Source: Shewanella sp. | GTDB lineage: Bacteria; Pseudomonadota; Gammaproteobacteria; Enterobacterales; Shewanellaceae | DNA length: 64,000 bases | Assembly (NCBI RefSeq): GCF_013214165.1 | Contig: NZ_JABSSM010000018.1 | Coordinates: forward strand, 1-64,000 | Direction of reading: 5' to 3' | Part shown: piece after piece, positions 8,139 through 19,230 of the stretch | How the letters are laid out: every line of letters starts with the position of its first letter | Numbering within the stretch: position 1 is the stretch's first letter | Translations under genes and position numbers: made by a program | Notes under the pieces: model-generated | The model's database searches: none | What the model was told of the DNA's origin: nothing | What the model saw: the letters and a program-made list of their open reading frames with translations, nothing else

Positions 8139-11100
8139 ATGCCAAAACGTACAGATATAAAAAGTATTCTTATCCTGGGTGCAGGCCCGATTGTTATCGG
8201 TCAGGCATGTGAGTTTGATTACTCCGGTGCCCAGGCATGTAAAGCCCTACGTGAAGAAGGTTATCGAGTTATTCTGGTTAACTCTAACCCAGCCACTATC
8301 ATGACAGATCCTGAGATGGCCGATGCGACGTATATCGAGCCAATTCATTGGGAAGTTGTGCGTAATATTATTGCCAAAGAGCGTCCCGATGCGATTCTGC
8401 CTACCATGGGCGGCCAGACGGCGCTTAACTGTGCGCTGGAGCTGGAAAGCAAGGGCGTGCTGAAAGAGTTTAATGTCGAGATGATTGGCGCGACAGCCGA
8501 CGCCATAGACAAGGCCGAAGACCGTGGCCGTTTCGATAAGGCGATGAAAGCCATTGGCCTCGAGTGTCCACGTGCGGGTTTTGCCCATACGATGGCAGAG
8601 GCATTCGCGGTGCAGGAAACCTTGGGTTTCCCGTGTATTATTCGCCCGTCTTTCACCATGGGTGGCAGCGGCGGCGGTATCGCTTATAACAGGGAAGAGT
8701 TCGAAGAGATCTGTACTCAAGGACTGGACCTGTCGCCAACTAGTGAGCTGCTAATCGATGAGTCACTTATCGGTTGGAAAGAGTACGAGATGGAAGTGGT
8801 GCGTGACAAGAATGATAACTGCATCATAGTCTGCTCTATCGAGAACTTCGATGCCATGGGCGTGCATACCGGCGACTCGATCACCGTGGCTCCAGCTCAG
8901 ACACTGACGGATAAAGAATATCAGTTGATGCGTAATGCTTCTATCGCTGTTCTGCGTGAGATCGGTGTGGAGACGGGAGGGTCTAACGTACAGTTTGGTA
9001 TCAACCCGAAGGATGGCCGCATGGTTATCATCGAGATGAACCCAAGAGTATCACGCTCTTCGGCATTAGCGTCTAAGGCGACGGGATTCCCAATTGCTAA
9101 AATCGCCGCCAAGCTGGCGGTGGGTTACACTCTCGATGAGCTTAAGAATGATATCACAGGCGGTACTACCCCTGCTTCATTCGAGCCTGCCATCGATTAT
9201 GTGGTCACCAAGATGCCGCGCTTCAACTTCGAGAAGTTTGCCGGTGCCAATGACCGTCTAACCACACAGATGAAGTCGGTTGGTGAAGTGATGTCCATCG
9301 GACGTACGTTCCAGGAATCACTGCAAAAAGCATTGCGTGGACTCGAAGTCGGTAAGAATGGTCTAGATCCCATTATCGATATCGAAGATGCCGATGCGAT
9401 GAAAAGAATTCGCCACGAGCTTAAAGAGCCAGGGGCAGACAGAATTTGGTATATTGCCGATGCCTTCCGTGCCGGGCTCTCTCTCGATGAAATCTTCGGT
9501 CTGACAAATGTCGATCCTTGGTTTTTGGTACAGATACAAGATCTACTTAATTTTGAAACTCAGGTTAAAGACGCTGGCATGTCGGGGCTCAATCAGGTCT
9601 TCTTACGCCAACTTAAGCGTAAAGGTTTCTCTGATTTACGTTTGTCGGATCTGCTCGGTGTCAGTGAGTCAGAGCTGCGCAAGTTACGCCACAAGTATGA
9701 GATTCATCCTGTGTATAAGCGCGTCGATACTTGCGCCGCCGAATTCTCAACCGATACCGCCTATATGTACTCTACCTATGAGGAAGAGTGTGAGGCGAAT
9801 CCTTCTAATCGTGACAAGATCATGATCTTAGGTGGCGGACCAAACAGAATTGGCCAGGGAATCGAGTTTGATTACTGTTGTGTGCATGCGGCAATGGCAT
9901 TGCGTGAAGACGGTTATGAGACCATCATGGTCAACTGTAACCCTGAGACAGTATCCACCGATTACGACACATCCGATAGACTCTATTTTGAATCTGTCAC
10001 TCTGGAAGATGTGCTCGAGATCGTTCGTATCGAGAAGCCTAAGGGCGTTATCGTGCAATATGGCGGACAAACACCACTTAAGTTAGCCCGTGAACTCGAA
10101 GCTGCCGGCGTACCCATAATAGGTACAAGTCCGGATGCAATCGACCGCGCCGAAGACAGAGAGCGTTTCCAGAAGGCGATACAGCGTCTGCAGATGAAGC
10201 AGCCTGAAAACGAAACAGTCACTACCGTCGAAAGTGCGATTATCTCGGCCGAGCGTATCGGTTATCCCTTAGTGGTTCGTCCATCTTATGTACTCGGTGG
10301 TCGTGCGATGGAGATAGTCTACGATGAGCAAGATTTGCGTCGCTACTTCAACGAAGCCGTGAGCGTGTCAAACTCCTCTCCTGTATTGCTTGATCGTTTC
10401 TTAGATAATGCCATCGAAATCGATATCGATGCCATCTGTGATGGCGAGACTGTCGTTATTGGCTCTATCATGGAGCATATCGAGCAAGCTGGCGTACACT
10501 CGGGTGACTCAGGTTGTTCATTGCCTCCTTATAGCCTAAGTGAAGATGTGCAGAACCGCATGCGTGAGCAGGTGGGTAAGCTGGCCATGGAGCTTGGCGT
10601 CATAGGCTTGATGAATGTGCAGTTTGCCGTGAAGGATGATGAGATCTATATGATCGAAGTTAACCCTCGCGCCGCACGTACTGTACCATTTGTTTCTAAG
10701 GCGACTGGCGTACCTTTAGCTAAGATAGCGGCTCGTGTGATGGTGGGGCAAAGCCTGAAGTCACAAAATATTACCGAGGAAGTGATCCCACCTTTCTTCT
10801 CGGTGAAAGAAGTCGTTTTACCCTTTAATAAGTTCCCGGGTGTCGATCCTATGCTTGGCCCTGAGATGCGCTCAACCGGCGAGGTGATGGGTATAGGTGA
10901 TACTTTCGCCGAGGCGTATGCTAAGGCGCAACTGGGTGCCACGGCTTCAGTGCCTAAGTCTGGACGAGCCTTGTTATCGGTGCGTGACAGCGATAAGAAA
11001 AGGGTCGCCGATCTGGCTGCTAAGTTGATTGAACTTGGTTATGAAATCGATGCGACTCACGGTACTGCAATTGTCCTAGGCGAGGCGGGGATCAATCCGC

Positions 11101-11357
11101 GCCTAGTTAACAAGGTACATGAGGGGCGTCCGCACATTCTCGATCGTATCAAGAATGGCGAGTATACCTATATCATAAACACCACCGAAGGCCGTCAGGC
11201 CATCGAAGATTCGCGTCAACTTAGACGTGGTGCATTGCGATACAAGGTCGATTACACCACGACTCTGAATGCCGCATTTGCGACATGTATGGCCCATGCC
11301 GTCGATGACATAAGCACTGTGACTTCGATTCAAGAGTGGCATAAACGCATCAAGTAA
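8139..11357 (+). CDS. carB: Carbamoyl-phosphate synthase large subunit
   Basis: 1072 residues (E. coli CarB 1073). It is the synthetase subunit with two homologous ATP-grasp halves. The N-half phosphorylates bicarbonate and the C-half phosphorylates carbamate. The paired signatures are visible: [17 protein letters not shown] near residue 14 and its partner [17 protein letters not shown] near 563. ATP-grasp motifs [17 protein letters not shown] (about 300) and [17 protein letters not shown] (about 840) follow. The allosteric MGS-like domain is at the end, with [12 protein letters not shown]. It follows carA with CAGGAGAAGG as ribosome site and ends at a terminator. Confidence 0.98.
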   Translation: MPKRTDIKSILILGAGPIVIGQACEFDYSGAQACKALREEGYRVILVNSNPATIMTDPEMADATYIEPIHWEVVRNIIAKERPDAILPTMGGQTALNCALELESKGVLKEFNVEMIGATADAIDKAEDRGRFDKAMKAIGLECPRAGFAHTMAEAFAVQETLGFPCIIRPSFTMGGSGGGIAYNREEFEEICTQGLDLSPTSELLIDESLIGWKEYEMEVVRDKNDNCIIVCSIENFDAMGVHTGDSITVAPAQTLTDKEYQLMRNASIAVLREIGVETGGSNVQFGINPKDGRMVIIEMNPRVSRSSALASKATGFPIAKIAAKLAVGYTLDELKNDITGGTTPASFEPAIDYVVTKMPRFNFEKFAGANDRLTTQMKSVGEVMSIGRTFQESLQKALRGLEVGKNGLDPIIDIEDADAMKRIRHELKEPGADRIWYIADAFRAGLSLDEIFGLTNVDPWFLVQIQDLLNFETQVKDAGMSGLNQVFLRQLKRKGFSDLRLSDLLGVSESELRKLRHKYEIHPVYKRVDTCAAEFSTDTAYMYSTYEEECEANPSNRDKIMILGGGPNRIGQGIEFDYCCVHAAMALREDGYETIMVNCNPETVSTDYDTSDRLYFESVTLEDVLEIVRIEKPKGVIVQYGGQTPLKLARELEAAGVPIIGTSPDAIDRAEDRERFQKAIQRLQMKQPENETVTTVESAIISAERIGYPLVVRPSYVLGGRAMEIVYDEQDLRRYFNEAVSVSNSSPVLLDRFLDNAIEIDIDAICDGETVVIGSIMEHIEQAGVHSGDSGCSLPPYSLSEDVQNRMREQVGKLAMELGVIGLMNVQFAVKDDEIYMIEVNPRAARTVPFVSKATGVPLAKIAARVMVGQSLKSQNITEEVIPPFFSVKEVVLPFNKFPGVDPMLGPEMRSTGEVMGIGDTFAEAYAKAQLGATASVPKSGRALLSVRDSDKKRVADLAAKLIELGYEIDATHGTAIVLGEAGINPRLVNKVHEGRPHILDRIKNGEYTYIINTTEGRQAIEDSRQLRRGALRYKVDYTTTLNAAFATCMAHAVDDISTVTSIQEWHKRIK

Positions 11358-11375
11358 GACTCGATACTCAATAAG

Positions 11376-11401
11376 AAAAGGCCGCATCCGCGGCCTTTTT
11401 A
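11376..11401 (+). terminator. Terminator of carAB
   Basis: AAAAGGCCGC pairs with GCGGCCTTTT around ATCC, followed by Ts. Confidence 0.93.
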
Positions 11402-11653
11402 TTGTTTAAAATCAAATGTTCTATTTTTTATATTTGTGATCTAGTTAATAAATTCTAAAGACTAACCAGTATCTGGACGCATTTGTCTTCTATGATATTG
11501 TTCTCTGTTGAGAACTGGAGTTGTAAAATAACCTCTTTATTTTTAATGGCTTGCGTCTAAATCTAAAAGTTTGTTTTGTTTGTTATAAACTTTAGCGGAC
11601 CCGATAACTTGGCTGAGACAAATAATTTTGTTAAAAAGTGGGATGCATCTGAG

Positions 11654-11683
11654 GGGATGAACGTATAGAATGAGCTTCATCCC
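11654..11683 (+). promoter_or_regulatory. Hairpin in the greA leader
   Basis: GGGATGAA (11654-11661) pairs with TTCATCCC (11676-11683) across a 14-base loop, about 75 bases before the greA start. The stretch 11403-11653 before it has no gene and presumably carries the greA promoters. In E. coli the greA leader yields the GraL small RNAs, and this is a candidate counterpart. Confidence 0.45.
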
Positions 11684-11756
11684 GAAATACTTTACTTTAT
11701 TGGCTCATTATGTGCCGATAGAGACTGCTTTTGTTTTAAGGAGACGAAAGAGGATT

Positions 11757-12233
11757 ATGAATAAGGTTCCTATGACGGTTGTTGGCGCCGAGCAGCTACG
11801 CAAAGAGTTAGATTATCTGAAGTTTGACCAGCGTCCCAGTATCACTCAGGCGATCGGTTCTGCCAGAGAGTTGGGCGATCTTAAAGAGAACGCCGAGTAT
11901 CATGCCGCGCGCGAAGAGCAGGGCATTTGTGAGGCGCGCATTCGTGATATTGAAGGTAAATTGTCGAATGTACAGATCATCGACGTGACTAAGATGGAAA
12001 ATACTGGCCGCGTTATTTTCGGTACGACAGTGACCATATTGAATCTTGAGACCGAAGAAGAATCAACTTATCGCATTGTGGGTGAGGACGAGGCAAATGT
12101 TAAAGATAATTTGATCTCAGTGACTTCACCCATTGCCCGCGGTCTGGTGGGTAAGAGCAAAGATGATGAGGTCAATATTCAGACACCCGGTGGTGTCACA
12201 GAATATGAGATAATCGCCGTAGAGTATATCTAG
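11757..12233 (+). CDS. greA: Transcription elongation factor GreA
   Basis: 158 residues, exactly the E. coli length. It inserts into the RNA-polymerase secondary channel and rescues backtracked complexes by transcript cleavage. The N-terminal antiparallel coiled coil carries the catalytic acidic tip in [19 protein letters not shown] (about 36-54). The C-terminal FKBP-like domain ends in [16 protein letters not shown]. The frame is open back to 11670, but homology and AAGGAG at 11738-11743 plus AGAGGA support ATG 11757. Single gene with its own terminator. Confidence 0.97.
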   Translation: MNKVPMTVVGAEQLRKELDYLKFDQRPSITQAIGSARELGDLKENAEYHAAREEQGICEARIRDIEGKLSNVQIIDVTKMENTGRVIFGTTVTILNLETEEESTYRIVGEDEANVKDNLISVTSPIARGLVGKSKDDEVNIQTPGGVTEYEIIAVEYI

Positions 12234-12300
12234 GCTGAGCAGTTCGCTATCCCATTTATCGCTGATGTTGGCAGCCTGCGGAGTGAATTATCGCTGTATA

Positions 12301-12328
12301 AAAAAAAACCGCCTCGAGCGGTTTTTTT
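12301..12328 (+). terminator. Terminator of greA
   Basis: AAAAAAACCGC pairs with GCGGTTTTTTT around CTCGA. The A-run also makes it usable on the other strand. Confidence 0.92.
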
Positions 12329-12396
12329 GATCTTGGAATAAAAAACATGCACAACAATACGTTGCGCTAGCACTTATAAACTTATAACCCAGACAT

Positions 12397-12432
12397 AAAA
12401 AAACGGAGCCAAAGATTAATTTGGCTCCGTTT
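12397..12432 (-). terminator. Terminator of yhbY
   Basis: AAACGGAGCCAAA (12401-12413) pairs perfectly with TTTGGCTCCGTTT (12420-12432). Read on the reverse strand it is followed by a run of seven Ts, just past the yhbY stop. Confidence 0.92.
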
Positions 12433-12447
12433 GTCGATAGAAGGTGC

Positions 12448-12747
12448 TTACTTTGCCTTAGGAACGGCGATTTTCATCTCTTCAGACTGACGGAAAAGTA
12501 CAAGCACGTGACCGATAAGCTGTACTTGTACGGCTTGAGTCTCACGAACGATGGCGTCGACAATTGCTTTTTTTAACTCTCTGTCACCCGAGGCGACTTT
12601 CACCTTGATCAGCTCATGGTGAGTGAGTGCATTATCAATTTCCGCCAGTACACCTTCAGTCAGACCATTGGAACCAAGCATCACCACAGGCTTCAAATCA
12701 TGCGCTAAGCCTTTCAAGTGTTGTTTTTGTTTGGTTGTTAAGTTCAT
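12448..12747 (-). CDS. yhbY: Ribosome assembly RNA-binding protein YhbY (CRM domain)
   Basis: 99 residues (E. coli 97). A single CRM (CRS1-YhbY) RNA-binding domain fills the protein. The loop GSNGLTEGVLAEIDNAL and the preceding KQHLKGLAHDLKPVVMLG are nearly the E. coli sequence. The family associates with pre-50S ribosomal particles. It is divergent from rlmE, which modifies 23S rRNA in the same particle. This pairing is also found in E. coli. Confidence 0.95.
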   Translation of the reverse strand: MNLTTKQKQHLKGLAHDLKPVVMLGSNGLTEGVLAEIDNALTHHELIKVKVASGDRELKKAIVDAIVRETQAVQVQLIGHVLVLFRQSEEMKIAVPKAK

Positions 12748-12838
12748 TTATACCAACTTTATGCTGAGTTACTATTGAAAAACCGCTATTCTACCCTTAT
12801 ATACAGTTTATGTAACTCTCATTTGTTGCGGATGTTGA

Positions 12839-13468
12839 ATGTCAGGTAAAAAACGAACAGCGAGTTCCTCCCGTTGGTTGCAGGAACATTTTGATGATCA
12901 TTATGTCAAATTAGCTCAAAAACGGGGATTGCGCTCGCGCGCCGCGTTTAAATTAGAGGAGATCCAGGAGAAAGATAAGTTGATTCGCCCTGGTATGACT
13001 GTGGTGGATTTAGGGGCAGCCCCTGGTGGTTGGTCTCAAGTCGCCGTTAAACTTGCTGGAGACAGAGGTAAGGTTATTGCTTGCGATATTTTACCAATGG
13101 ATCCCATAGTTGGTGTAGACTTTCTTCAGGGGGATTTTCGGCAAGAAAAGGTACTCGATGCCTTGCTTAGCCGAGTCGGAGATGGGAAAGTGGATGTGGT
13201 CTTGTCTGACATGGCACCGAACATGAGTGGTACCGGTGGTGTCGATCAGCCGCGTGCCATGTATCTGGTGGAATTAGCCTTAGATATGTGCCATCAGGTG
13301 ATGGCTCCAAATGGCTGTTTCGCAGTCAAAGTCTTTCAGGGGGAGGGCTTTGAAGAGTACATGAAGTCGGTGAGAGCCGCATTTAAAATGGTTAAAACAC
13401 GTAAGCCAGATTCTTCGCGAGCACGTTCGCGAGAAGTCTATCTTGTGGCGACAGGGTACAAGTTGTAG
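12839..13468 (+). CDS. rlmE: 23S rRNA (uridine-2552-2'-O) methyltransferase RlmE
   Basis: 209 residues, the same as E. coli RlmE (FtsJ/RrmJ). It methylates the ribose of U2552 in the A-loop, using SAM, late in 50S assembly. The SAM-binding motif [14 protein letters not shown] is at about 58-71. The catalytic K-D-K-E residues lie in [22 protein letters not shown] and REVYLVA. It is followed 45 bp later by ftsH, as in many gammaproteobacteria. Confidence 0.97.
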   Translation: MSGKKRTASSSRWLQEHFDDHYVKLAQKRGLRSRAAFKLEEIQEKDKLIRPGMTVVDLGAAPGGWSQVAVKLAGDRGKVIACDILPMDPIVGVDFLQGDFRQEKVLDALLSRVGDGKVDVVLSDMAPNMSGTGGVDQPRAMYLVELALDMCHQVMAPNGCFAVKVFQGEGFEEYMKSVRAAFKMVKTRKPDSSRARSREVYLVATGYKL

Positions 13469-13513
13469 TACCCTAACGTCTGTTATCGCAAGACTGTATG
13501 AGGTCTAGTAATT

Positions 13514-15487
13514 TTGAGTGATATGGCAAAAAATTTAATTCTCTGGGTAGTCATCGCTGTTGTGTTGATGTCTGTATTTCAGGGCTACTCCCCCTCTTCT
13601 ACCACTGCGTCGAAGATGGATTATTCTGCTTTTTTAGATGATGTTCGTAGTGGTCAGATAAACACCGTCGAAATAAAGAGCGATCAACGTACTATCGAAG
13701 GGACTAAACGTACCGGAGAAAAATTCACGACAATCATGCCCATGTATGATCAAGATCTGATAAACGATCTCGATCGTAAAGGCGTGAGTATGAAGGGGCA
13801 AGAAGCCGAAGAGTCCGGGTTCCTTACCCAGATCTTTATCTCCTGGTTCCCTATGCTATTGCTTATTGGGGTATGGATTTTCTTCATGCGTCAGATGCAG
13901 GGCGGTGGTGGCAAAGGTGCCATGTCGTTCGGTAAGAGCAAGGCTAAGCTGATGAGTGAAGATCAGATCAAGACCACTTTTGGTGACGTCGCAGGTTGTG
14001 ACGAAGCGAAAGAGGACGTTAAGGAACTGGTCGATTACCTCAAAGAACCGACCAGATTTCAGAAGCTAGGTGGGCGTATTCCCACTGGTATACTGCTCGT
14101 AGGTCCTCCGGGTACGGGTAAAACCTTGCTGGCCAAGGCTATTGCCGGTGAGGCAAAGGTGCCTTTCTTCACCATCTCAGGTTCTGATTTCGTCGAGATG
14201 TTTGTCGGTGTCGGTGCTTCTCGTGTGCGTGACATGTTCGAACAAGCGAAGAAGTCGGCACCTTGTATCATCTTCATCGATGAGATCGATGCCGTCGGCC
14301 GTCAACGTGGTGCTGGTGTCGGTGGGGGGCATGATGAGCGTGAGCAAACATTGAACCAGTTGCTGGTCGAGATGGATGGTTTCGAAGGTAACGAAGGTGT
14401 CATCGTCATCGCGGCGACGAACAGACCCGATGTACTCGATTCTGCATTGCTGCGTCCGGGGCGTTTCGACCGTCAGGTCGTTGTGGGTCTTCCCGATGTA
14501 CGTGGTCGTGAGCAGATACTTAAGGTGCATATGCGCAAAGTGCCTCTGGCCGATGACGTTAAGGCGAGTGTTATCGCTCGTGGTACGCCTGGTTTCTCCG
14601 GTGCAGATCTCGCCAACCTGGTTAACGAGGCGGCCTTGTTTGCCGCTCGCGGCAGTCGCCGTATCGTTAGCATGGAAGAATTTGAGAGTGCTAAAGATAA
14701 GATCATGATGGGTGCGGAACGTCGCTCCATGGTGATGTCGGAAGAAGAGAAGGCAATGACGGCGTACCATGAAGCCGGTCATGCTATTGTTGGTTGTTTA
14801 GTGCCTGAGCATGATCCTGTGCATAAGGTGACCATCATACCTCGTGGCCGCGCCTTAGGTGTGACCTTCTTCCTGCCTGAAGCCGACTCTATCAGCCAGA
14901 CTAGACGTAAGCTGGAGAGTCAGATCTCTGTGGCATACGGTGGACGTCTCGCAGAAGAGATCATCTATGGTCGTGAAAGGATTTCTACCGGTGCGTCTCA
15001 AGACATCAAGTACGCCACTTCGATTGCCCGTAACATGGTGACTCAGTGGGGCTTCTCCGAGAAGCTAGGACCTGTCTTGTACGCCGAAGATGAAAATGAA
15101 GTTTTCTTAGGACGTAGCATGGGTAAGACTCAGCATATGTCCGATGAAACAGCGAGCCTGATCGATGCCGAAGTTAGGCTGCTCATCGATAACAACTTCG
15201 ATCGTGCTAGGGTATATCTAAATGATAATATGGATATTCTTCATGCGATGAAAGATGCCTTGATGAAATATGAAACCATAGATTCCAATATGATCGAAGA
15301 CTTGATGCAGCGTCGTGAAGTCCGTGCACCAGTCGATTGGGACATGGATGATAATGGTTCTAGCAAGGACGATAAGGATGGAGATTCAGCTAAGGCAGAA
15401 GAGGTAAGCTCCACCGAGAGTGAAGCAAAATCCGATTCTGAAGTAACGCCGGATATCAAGGATGCCGACGAATCTACAGCTAAATAA
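13514..15487 (+). CDS. ftsH: ATP-dependent zinc metalloprotease FtsH
   Basis: 657 residues. It is a membrane-anchored AAA protease of the inner membrane that degrades RpoH, LpxC and unassembled membrane proteins. Two membrane segments lie at about 5-23 and 108-128, with a periplasmic domain between them. Walker A GPPGTGKT is near 197, Walker [10 protein letters not shown] near 252, and the zinc site HEAGH near 421. The tail (about 610-657) is acidic and serine-rich, unlike E. coli. The start is TTG 13514 ([11 protein letters not shown]), with ATG 13523 as an alternative; GAGG lies just upstream. Together with the sigma-32 operon at 405 it links to heat-shock control. Confidence 0.97.
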   Translation: MSDMAKNLILWVVIAVVLMSVFQGYSPSSTTASKMDYSAFLDDVRSGQINTVEIKSDQRTIEGTKRTGEKFTTIMPMYDQDLINDLDRKGVSMKGQEAEESGFLTQIFISWFPMLLLIGVWIFFMRQMQGGGGKGAMSFGKSKAKLMSEDQIKTTFGDVAGCDEAKEDVKELVDYLKEPTRFQKLGGRIPTGILLVGPPGTGKTLLAKAIAGEAKVPFFTISGSDFVEMFVGVGASRVRDMFEQAKKSAPCIIFIDEIDAVGRQRGAGVGGGHDEREQTLNQLLVEMDGFEGNEGVIVIAATNRPDVLDSALLRPGRFDRQVVVGLPDVRGREQILKVHMRKVPLADDVKASVIARGTPGFSGADLANLVNEAALFAARGSRRIVSMEEFESAKDKIMMGAERRSMVMSEEEKAMTAYHEAGHAIVGCLVPEHDPVHKVTIIPRGRALGVTFFLPEADSISQTRRKLESQISVAYGGRLAEEIIYGRERISTGASQDIKYATSIARNMVTQWGFSEKLGPVLYAEDENEVFLGRSMGKTQHMSDETASLIDAEVRLLIDNNFDRARVYLNDNMDILHAMKDALMKYETIDSNMIEDLMQRREVRAPVDWDMDDNGSSKDDKDGDSAKAEEVSSTESEAKSDSEVTPDIKDADESTAK

Positions 15488-15503
15488 CTATCAATATTGA
15501 GTA

Positions 15504-15533
15504 AAGAAAACCCCGTTATGGGGTTTTCTTGTT
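15504..15533 (+). terminator. Terminator of ftsH
   Basis: AAGAAAACCCC pairs with GGGGTTTTCTT around GTTAT. T-rich sequence follows. Confidence 0.88.
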
Positions 15534-15614
15534 TTCTGTGTTTACAACTGTGTTTACTCGAGTAATAAAAAACAACTAATATCCTTTGGTATTATTAGCT
15601 TCAATGGAGTTGAT

Positions 15615-16457
15615 GTGTTTCGAATCGAAAGTGGTAACCGTACACTAGCCTTAGATAAAACCTTGGTGATGGGCATTTTAAATGTCACCCCAGATTCATT
15701 TTCCGATGGTGGTGAGTTCTCCTGCTTCGAGATAGCCTGCCAGCATGTCGATGCTATGGTGTCCCAGGGGGCTGCAATCATCGACATAGGCGGTGAATCG
15801 ACGCGTCCAGGTGCGGCTGAGGTGGTTTTAGATGAAGAGCTAAGCCGGGTGTTGCCCTTAGTTGAATATATCGCTAAGCGTCACGATGTGTGGATATCCA
15901 TCGATACCAGTAAGCCCGAGGTCATGGAACGAGCCGTTAAAGCCGGGGCGCATCTGATTAATGATGTTCGAGCCCTACAGGCTCCCGGTGCCTTGGAGCG
16001 CGCAGCGCTACTCGATGTACCTGTTTGTCTTATGCATATGCAGGGACAACCGGATACCATGCAAGATGCACCGGATTACCGTGATATTGTTGCTGATGTC
16101 ATCGATTTTTTTGAACGTAGAATCGACGCCTGTATTGAGGCCGGCATTAAACGTCAGCACATATTATTGGATCCAGGATTTGGATTCGGTAAAACTTTAT
16201 CCAATAATTATGAGTTACTTAACAGATTAGATGAGTTTAAGGTGTTGGAATTACCGCTACTTATCGGCTTATCGAGAAAATCTATGTTGGGTGATTTGCT
16301 CAAGCGTGAGCCTAAAGAACGCTTACCTGGCAGCTTGGCTGGCGGCTTGATAGCGGCGCAAAGAGGTGCCAATATTTTAAGGGTACATGATGTGGTTGAA
16401 ACGTTAGATTGTCTAAACGTGTTTCAAGCCAGTAATGATTACCGACACTTGGTTTGA
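15615..16457 (+). CDS. folP: Dihydropteroate synthase
   Basis: 280 residues (E. coli 282). It condenses para-aminobenzoate with dihydropterin pyrophosphate and is the sulfonamide target. The first signature is MGILNVTPDSFSDGG (residues about 18-32). The second, GGESTRPGA, follows near residue 58. Later come DPGFGFGKT and LIGLSRKS. It uses a GTG start at 15615 with TGGAG before it. It lies between ftsH and glmM, as in E. coli. Confidence 0.96.
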   Translation: MFRIESGNRTLALDKTLVMGILNVTPDSFSDGGEFSCFEIACQHVDAMVSQGAAIIDIGGESTRPGAAEVVLDEELSRVLPLVEYIAKRHDVWISIDTSKPEVMERAVKAGAHLINDVRALQAPGALERAALLDVPVCLMHMQGQPDTMQDAPDYRDIVADVIDFFERRIDACIEAGIKRQHILLDPGFGFGKTLSNNYELLNRLDEFKVLELPLLIGLSRKSMLGDLLKREPKERLPGSLAGGLIAAQRGANILRVHDVVETLDCLNVFQASNDYRHLV

Positions 16458-16585
16458 CTCTAGCCAGCTTTAGTCAAACCGGTTAAGACGACTCTTCTTT
16501 AGCCAATATTTGGCTTGAGTCGACAAATAGATTGTAAATTAGGACCATTTTATCCCTAGTAAGGGATGGCAAACGGGGTTGTAAC

Positions 16586-17917
16586 GTGAAGAAATTTTTT
16601 GGAACAGATGGTATACGCGGCAAGGTTGGTGCAGGCAAGATGACACCTGAGCTAGCGTTGAAATTAGGTTGGGCCGCCGGTCGCGTGCTGTCGAGAAACG
16701 GGACGAATAAAGTCATCATAGGTAAAGATACGCGTATTTCAGGCTATCTGTTCGAATCTGCGATGGAAGCGGGTCTATCCGCGGCAGGATTAAGTGTGAT
16801 GTTGATGGGGCCCATGCCGACTCCTGCAGTGGCTTATTTAACTCGGACCTTCAGAGCCGAAGCCGGGGTGGTTATCAGTGCGTCCCATAACCCCTATTAC
16901 GACAATGGCATCAAGTTTTTCTCCGCCGACGGCAGTAAACTCGCTGATGAGATAGAGCTGGATATTGAACGTGAACTGGAAAAACCTTTGGTCTGCGTCG
17001 AGTCGCACCTGTTAGGTAAAGTCTCCCGCATCGATGATGCTCCCGGTCGTTATATCGAATATTGCAAGGGGCATTTCCCCGCAGATCAGACGCTTCATGG
17101 TTTAAAAATCGTGGTCGATTGTGCCCATGGTGCGACTTACCATATTGCGCCAAATGTGTTTCGTGAATTAGGTGCCGAGGTGATAGCGATTGGTGTTAGC
17201 CCAGATGGTTTAAACATTAACCATGAAGTTGGCGCTACGTCTATGGCTAAAATCTGTGAAACTGTGGTATCGGCAGGCGCCGATCTCGGCATTGCCTTAG
17301 ATGGTGACGGTGACCGCATCATGATGGTCGATCGTCATGGCCGCGTGATCGACGGTGATGAGATACTCTATATCTTGGCATGCGATGCTAAATCGAGGGG
17401 TGTGCTTCACGGCGGTGTCGTTGGTACACTCATGTCTAATCTAGGACTCGAACTGGCTTTGGCCGAGCTGGATATTCCCTTCTTGCGCTCTAAAGTGGGC
17501 GACCGTTACGTGATGCAGCTATTGAAAGAGCATGACTGGCGCATAGGTGGCGAGAATTCAGGCCACATTTTGAACTTAGATCATGGTACGACGGGGGATG
17601 GCATAGTCGCTGGAATACAGGTGCTTGCCGCGATGAGAAGACGCAATGCCAGCCTCGAAGACTTGACCGAAAATATCAAGATGTTGCCTCAGGTATTGGT
17701 GAATGTGCGCTTTGAAGGCGAGCATAATCCATTAGAGTCCAAGGAAGTGCTCGACGCTAAATTAGAAGTCGAGACTAAATTGGGGGCGCGAGGCCGAGTT
17801 TTATTACGCAAATCCGGTACTGAACCCTTAATTCGAGTCATGGTTGAGGGAGATATCGAAGCCGATGTGCTTATGCATGCCAATTATATTGCCGATAAAG
17901 TCAGAAATTTAGTGTAG
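16586..17917 (+). CDS. glmM: Phosphoglucosamine mutase
   Basis: 443 residues (E. coli 445). It converts glucosamine-6-phosphate to glucosamine-1-phosphate for UDP-GlcNAc, peptidoglycan and LPS. The phosphoserine loop [12 protein letters not shown] is at about residue 100. The metal-binding [11 protein letters not shown] is near 240, and the sugar loop GGENSGHI near 322. The phosphate-binding [15 protein letters not shown] is at the C-terminus. GTG start at 16586. The gap to folP is 128 bp with no strong terminator, so cotranscription is possible. Confidence 0.97.
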   Translation: MKKFFGTDGIRGKVGAGKMTPELALKLGWAAGRVLSRNGTNKVIIGKDTRISGYLFESAMEAGLSAAGLSVMLMGPMPTPAVAYLTRTFRAEAGVVISASHNPYYDNGIKFFSADGSKLADEIELDIERELEKPLVCVESHLLGKVSRIDDAPGRYIEYCKGHFPADQTLHGLKIVVDCAHGATYHIAPNVFRELGAEVIAIGVSPDGLNINHEVGATSMAKICETVVSAGADLGIALDGDGDRIMMVDRHGRVIDGDEILYILACDAKSRGVLHGGVVGTLMSNLGLELALAELDIPFLRSKVGDRYVMQLLKEHDWRIGGENSGHILNLDHGTTGDGIVAGIQVLAAMRRRNASLEDLTENIKMLPQVLVNVRFEGEHNPLESKEVLDAKLEVETKLGARGRVLLRKSGTEPLIRVMVEGDIEADVLMHANYIADKVRNLV

Positions 17918-18113
17918 ATTTTTATAAATAGTGTGGGGCATCTATGTTGCCCCACGACTGCATAGGGTGAATTATACTCAGAACGATTAATAAATAGCTT
18001 GGGGTGGCTTAAAAAGCAACGCTTATACCATTAATCTAAAAAATTAGCGATTTAGCTATTGTAAGTTAACAAGTGGTTCGCTATTATCTACGCCGCTTTC
18101 AGAGGAGATGGAA

Positions 18114-18896
18114 ATGGCATTAAGACGTCCGATGGTTGCTGGTAACTGGAAAATGAATGGCAGTGCTCAACTTGCACAAGAGCTGTTCAAAAAGTTCGCT
18201 ACCAAGCTTCAAGATGATTCAGCGGAAGTGGTCTTGTGTCCACCGAGTATTTATCTCGAAAGCGTACGACAACAGCTAGACATGAACAAAGAAGCCTTAA
18301 ACGGTTGTTTAGTCAGGATGGGCGCACAAAACCTGAGTCAACATGACTTCGGTGCTTATACTGGTGAAGTGTCTGGGCAGATGTTGAAAGATTCAGGATG
18401 TCGATATGTGATTATCGGCCATTCCGAGCGTCGCCGTATGTACGGAGAGACAAGTGATATAGTGGCAGAGAAGTTTGCTGCGGCTCAGAAGCATGGTTTA
18501 ACGCCGATATTATGTGTCGGTGAGTCTGGTCCAGCTAGAGAGGCGAGAAGAACGTTTGAAGTTATCGCCGAAGAGCTTGACATAGTCATTAAGAAAAATG
18601 GCACCATGGCTTTTGATAATGCAATTATCGCTTACGAGCCTTTATGGGCAGTAGGGACGGGTAAGAGTGCTACGCCAGAACAGGCGCAAGAAGTACATGC
18701 GTTTATACGCAAGCGTCTGTCTGAAGTGTCTCCATTTATTGGAGAAAATATCAGGATTTTGTACGGTGGTAGCGTAACACCGAGTAATGCAGCAGATCTT
18801 TTTGCTCAACCTGATGTAGACGGTGGATTGATTGGCGGCGTGAGCTTAAATTCAACCGAGTTTTTAAGTTTATGTTCCATAGCGATGAGCGCATAA
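18114..18896 (+). CDS. tpiA: Triosephosphate isomerase
   Basis: 260 residues. It interconverts dihydroxyacetone phosphate and glyceraldehyde-3-phosphate. The N-terminal GNWKMNGS holds the catalytic Lys, and GHSERR the catalytic His (about 100). The active-site Glu and flexible loop are in AYEPLWAVGTGKSATPEQ (about 172-190), and YGGSV binds phosphate. AGAGGAG at 18101-18107 favours ATG 18114 over ATG 18108. The stop is one base from secG. Its product also takes in the glyceraldehyde-3-phosphate made by DeoC elsewhere in the window. Confidence 0.97.
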   Translation: MALRRPMVAGNWKMNGSAQLAQELFKKFATKLQDDSAEVVLCPPSIYLESVRQQLDMNKEALNGCLVRMGAQNLSQHDFGAYTGEVSGQMLKDSGCRYVIIGHSERRRMYGETSDIVAEKFAAAQKHGLTPILCVGESGPAREARRTFEVIAEELDIVIKKNGTMAFDNAIIAYEPLWAVGTGKSATPEQAQEVHAFIRKRLSEVSPFIGENIRILYGGSVTPSNAADLFAQPDVDGGLIGGVSLNSTEFLSLCSIAMSA

Positions 18897-18897
18897 T

Positions 18898-19230
18898 ATG
18901 TATGAAGTTCTAATGGTTGTTTACTTGTTGGTTGCGATTGGTCTAGTTGGACTGATTTTGATTCAGCAAGGTAAAGGTGCTGACATGGGAGCCTCTTTCG
19001 GCGCTGGTGCTTCGGCTACTCTATTTGGGTCATCTGGTGCGGGTAATTTTTTAACTCGTTCTACCGCCGTATTGGCGATTGGCTTCTTCGCTCTTAGTCT
19101 GATTATTGGTAATTTAAGTGCCAATCATACTAAATCAGAAGGCGCTTGGAGTGACCTATCTAACGGCGCAGCACAAGTTGTTGAGCAGATTAGTGAAGAC
19201 GTACAGTCAGAAGATAAGATCCCTGATTAA
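18898..19230 (+). CDS. secG: Preprotein translocase subunit SecG
   Basis: 110 residues, as in E. coli. It is a small inner-membrane partner of SecYE. The first membrane helix is at about 3-20, then the conserved cytoplasmic IQQGKGADMGASFGAGAS, then a second helix (about 53-72). The tail is polar and acidic. The start lies one base after the tpiA stop. As in E. coli, tRNA-Leu(GAG) follows it. Confidence 0.96.
   Translation: MYEVLMVVYLLVAIGLVGLILIQQGKGADMGASFGAGASATLFGSSGAGNFLTRSTAVLAIGFFALSLIIGNLSANHTKSEGAWSDLSNGAAQVVEQISEDVQSEDKIPD

Noticed and set aside
14177..14782. 201-codon open frame on the reverse strand inside ftsH
   Set aside because: It is antisense to the conserved AAA domain, has no family features and reflects the codon bias of ftsH.
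16458..16585. Terminator between folP and glmM
   Set aside because: No stem with a T-run is convincing there, so I left the two genes as possibly cotranscribed.
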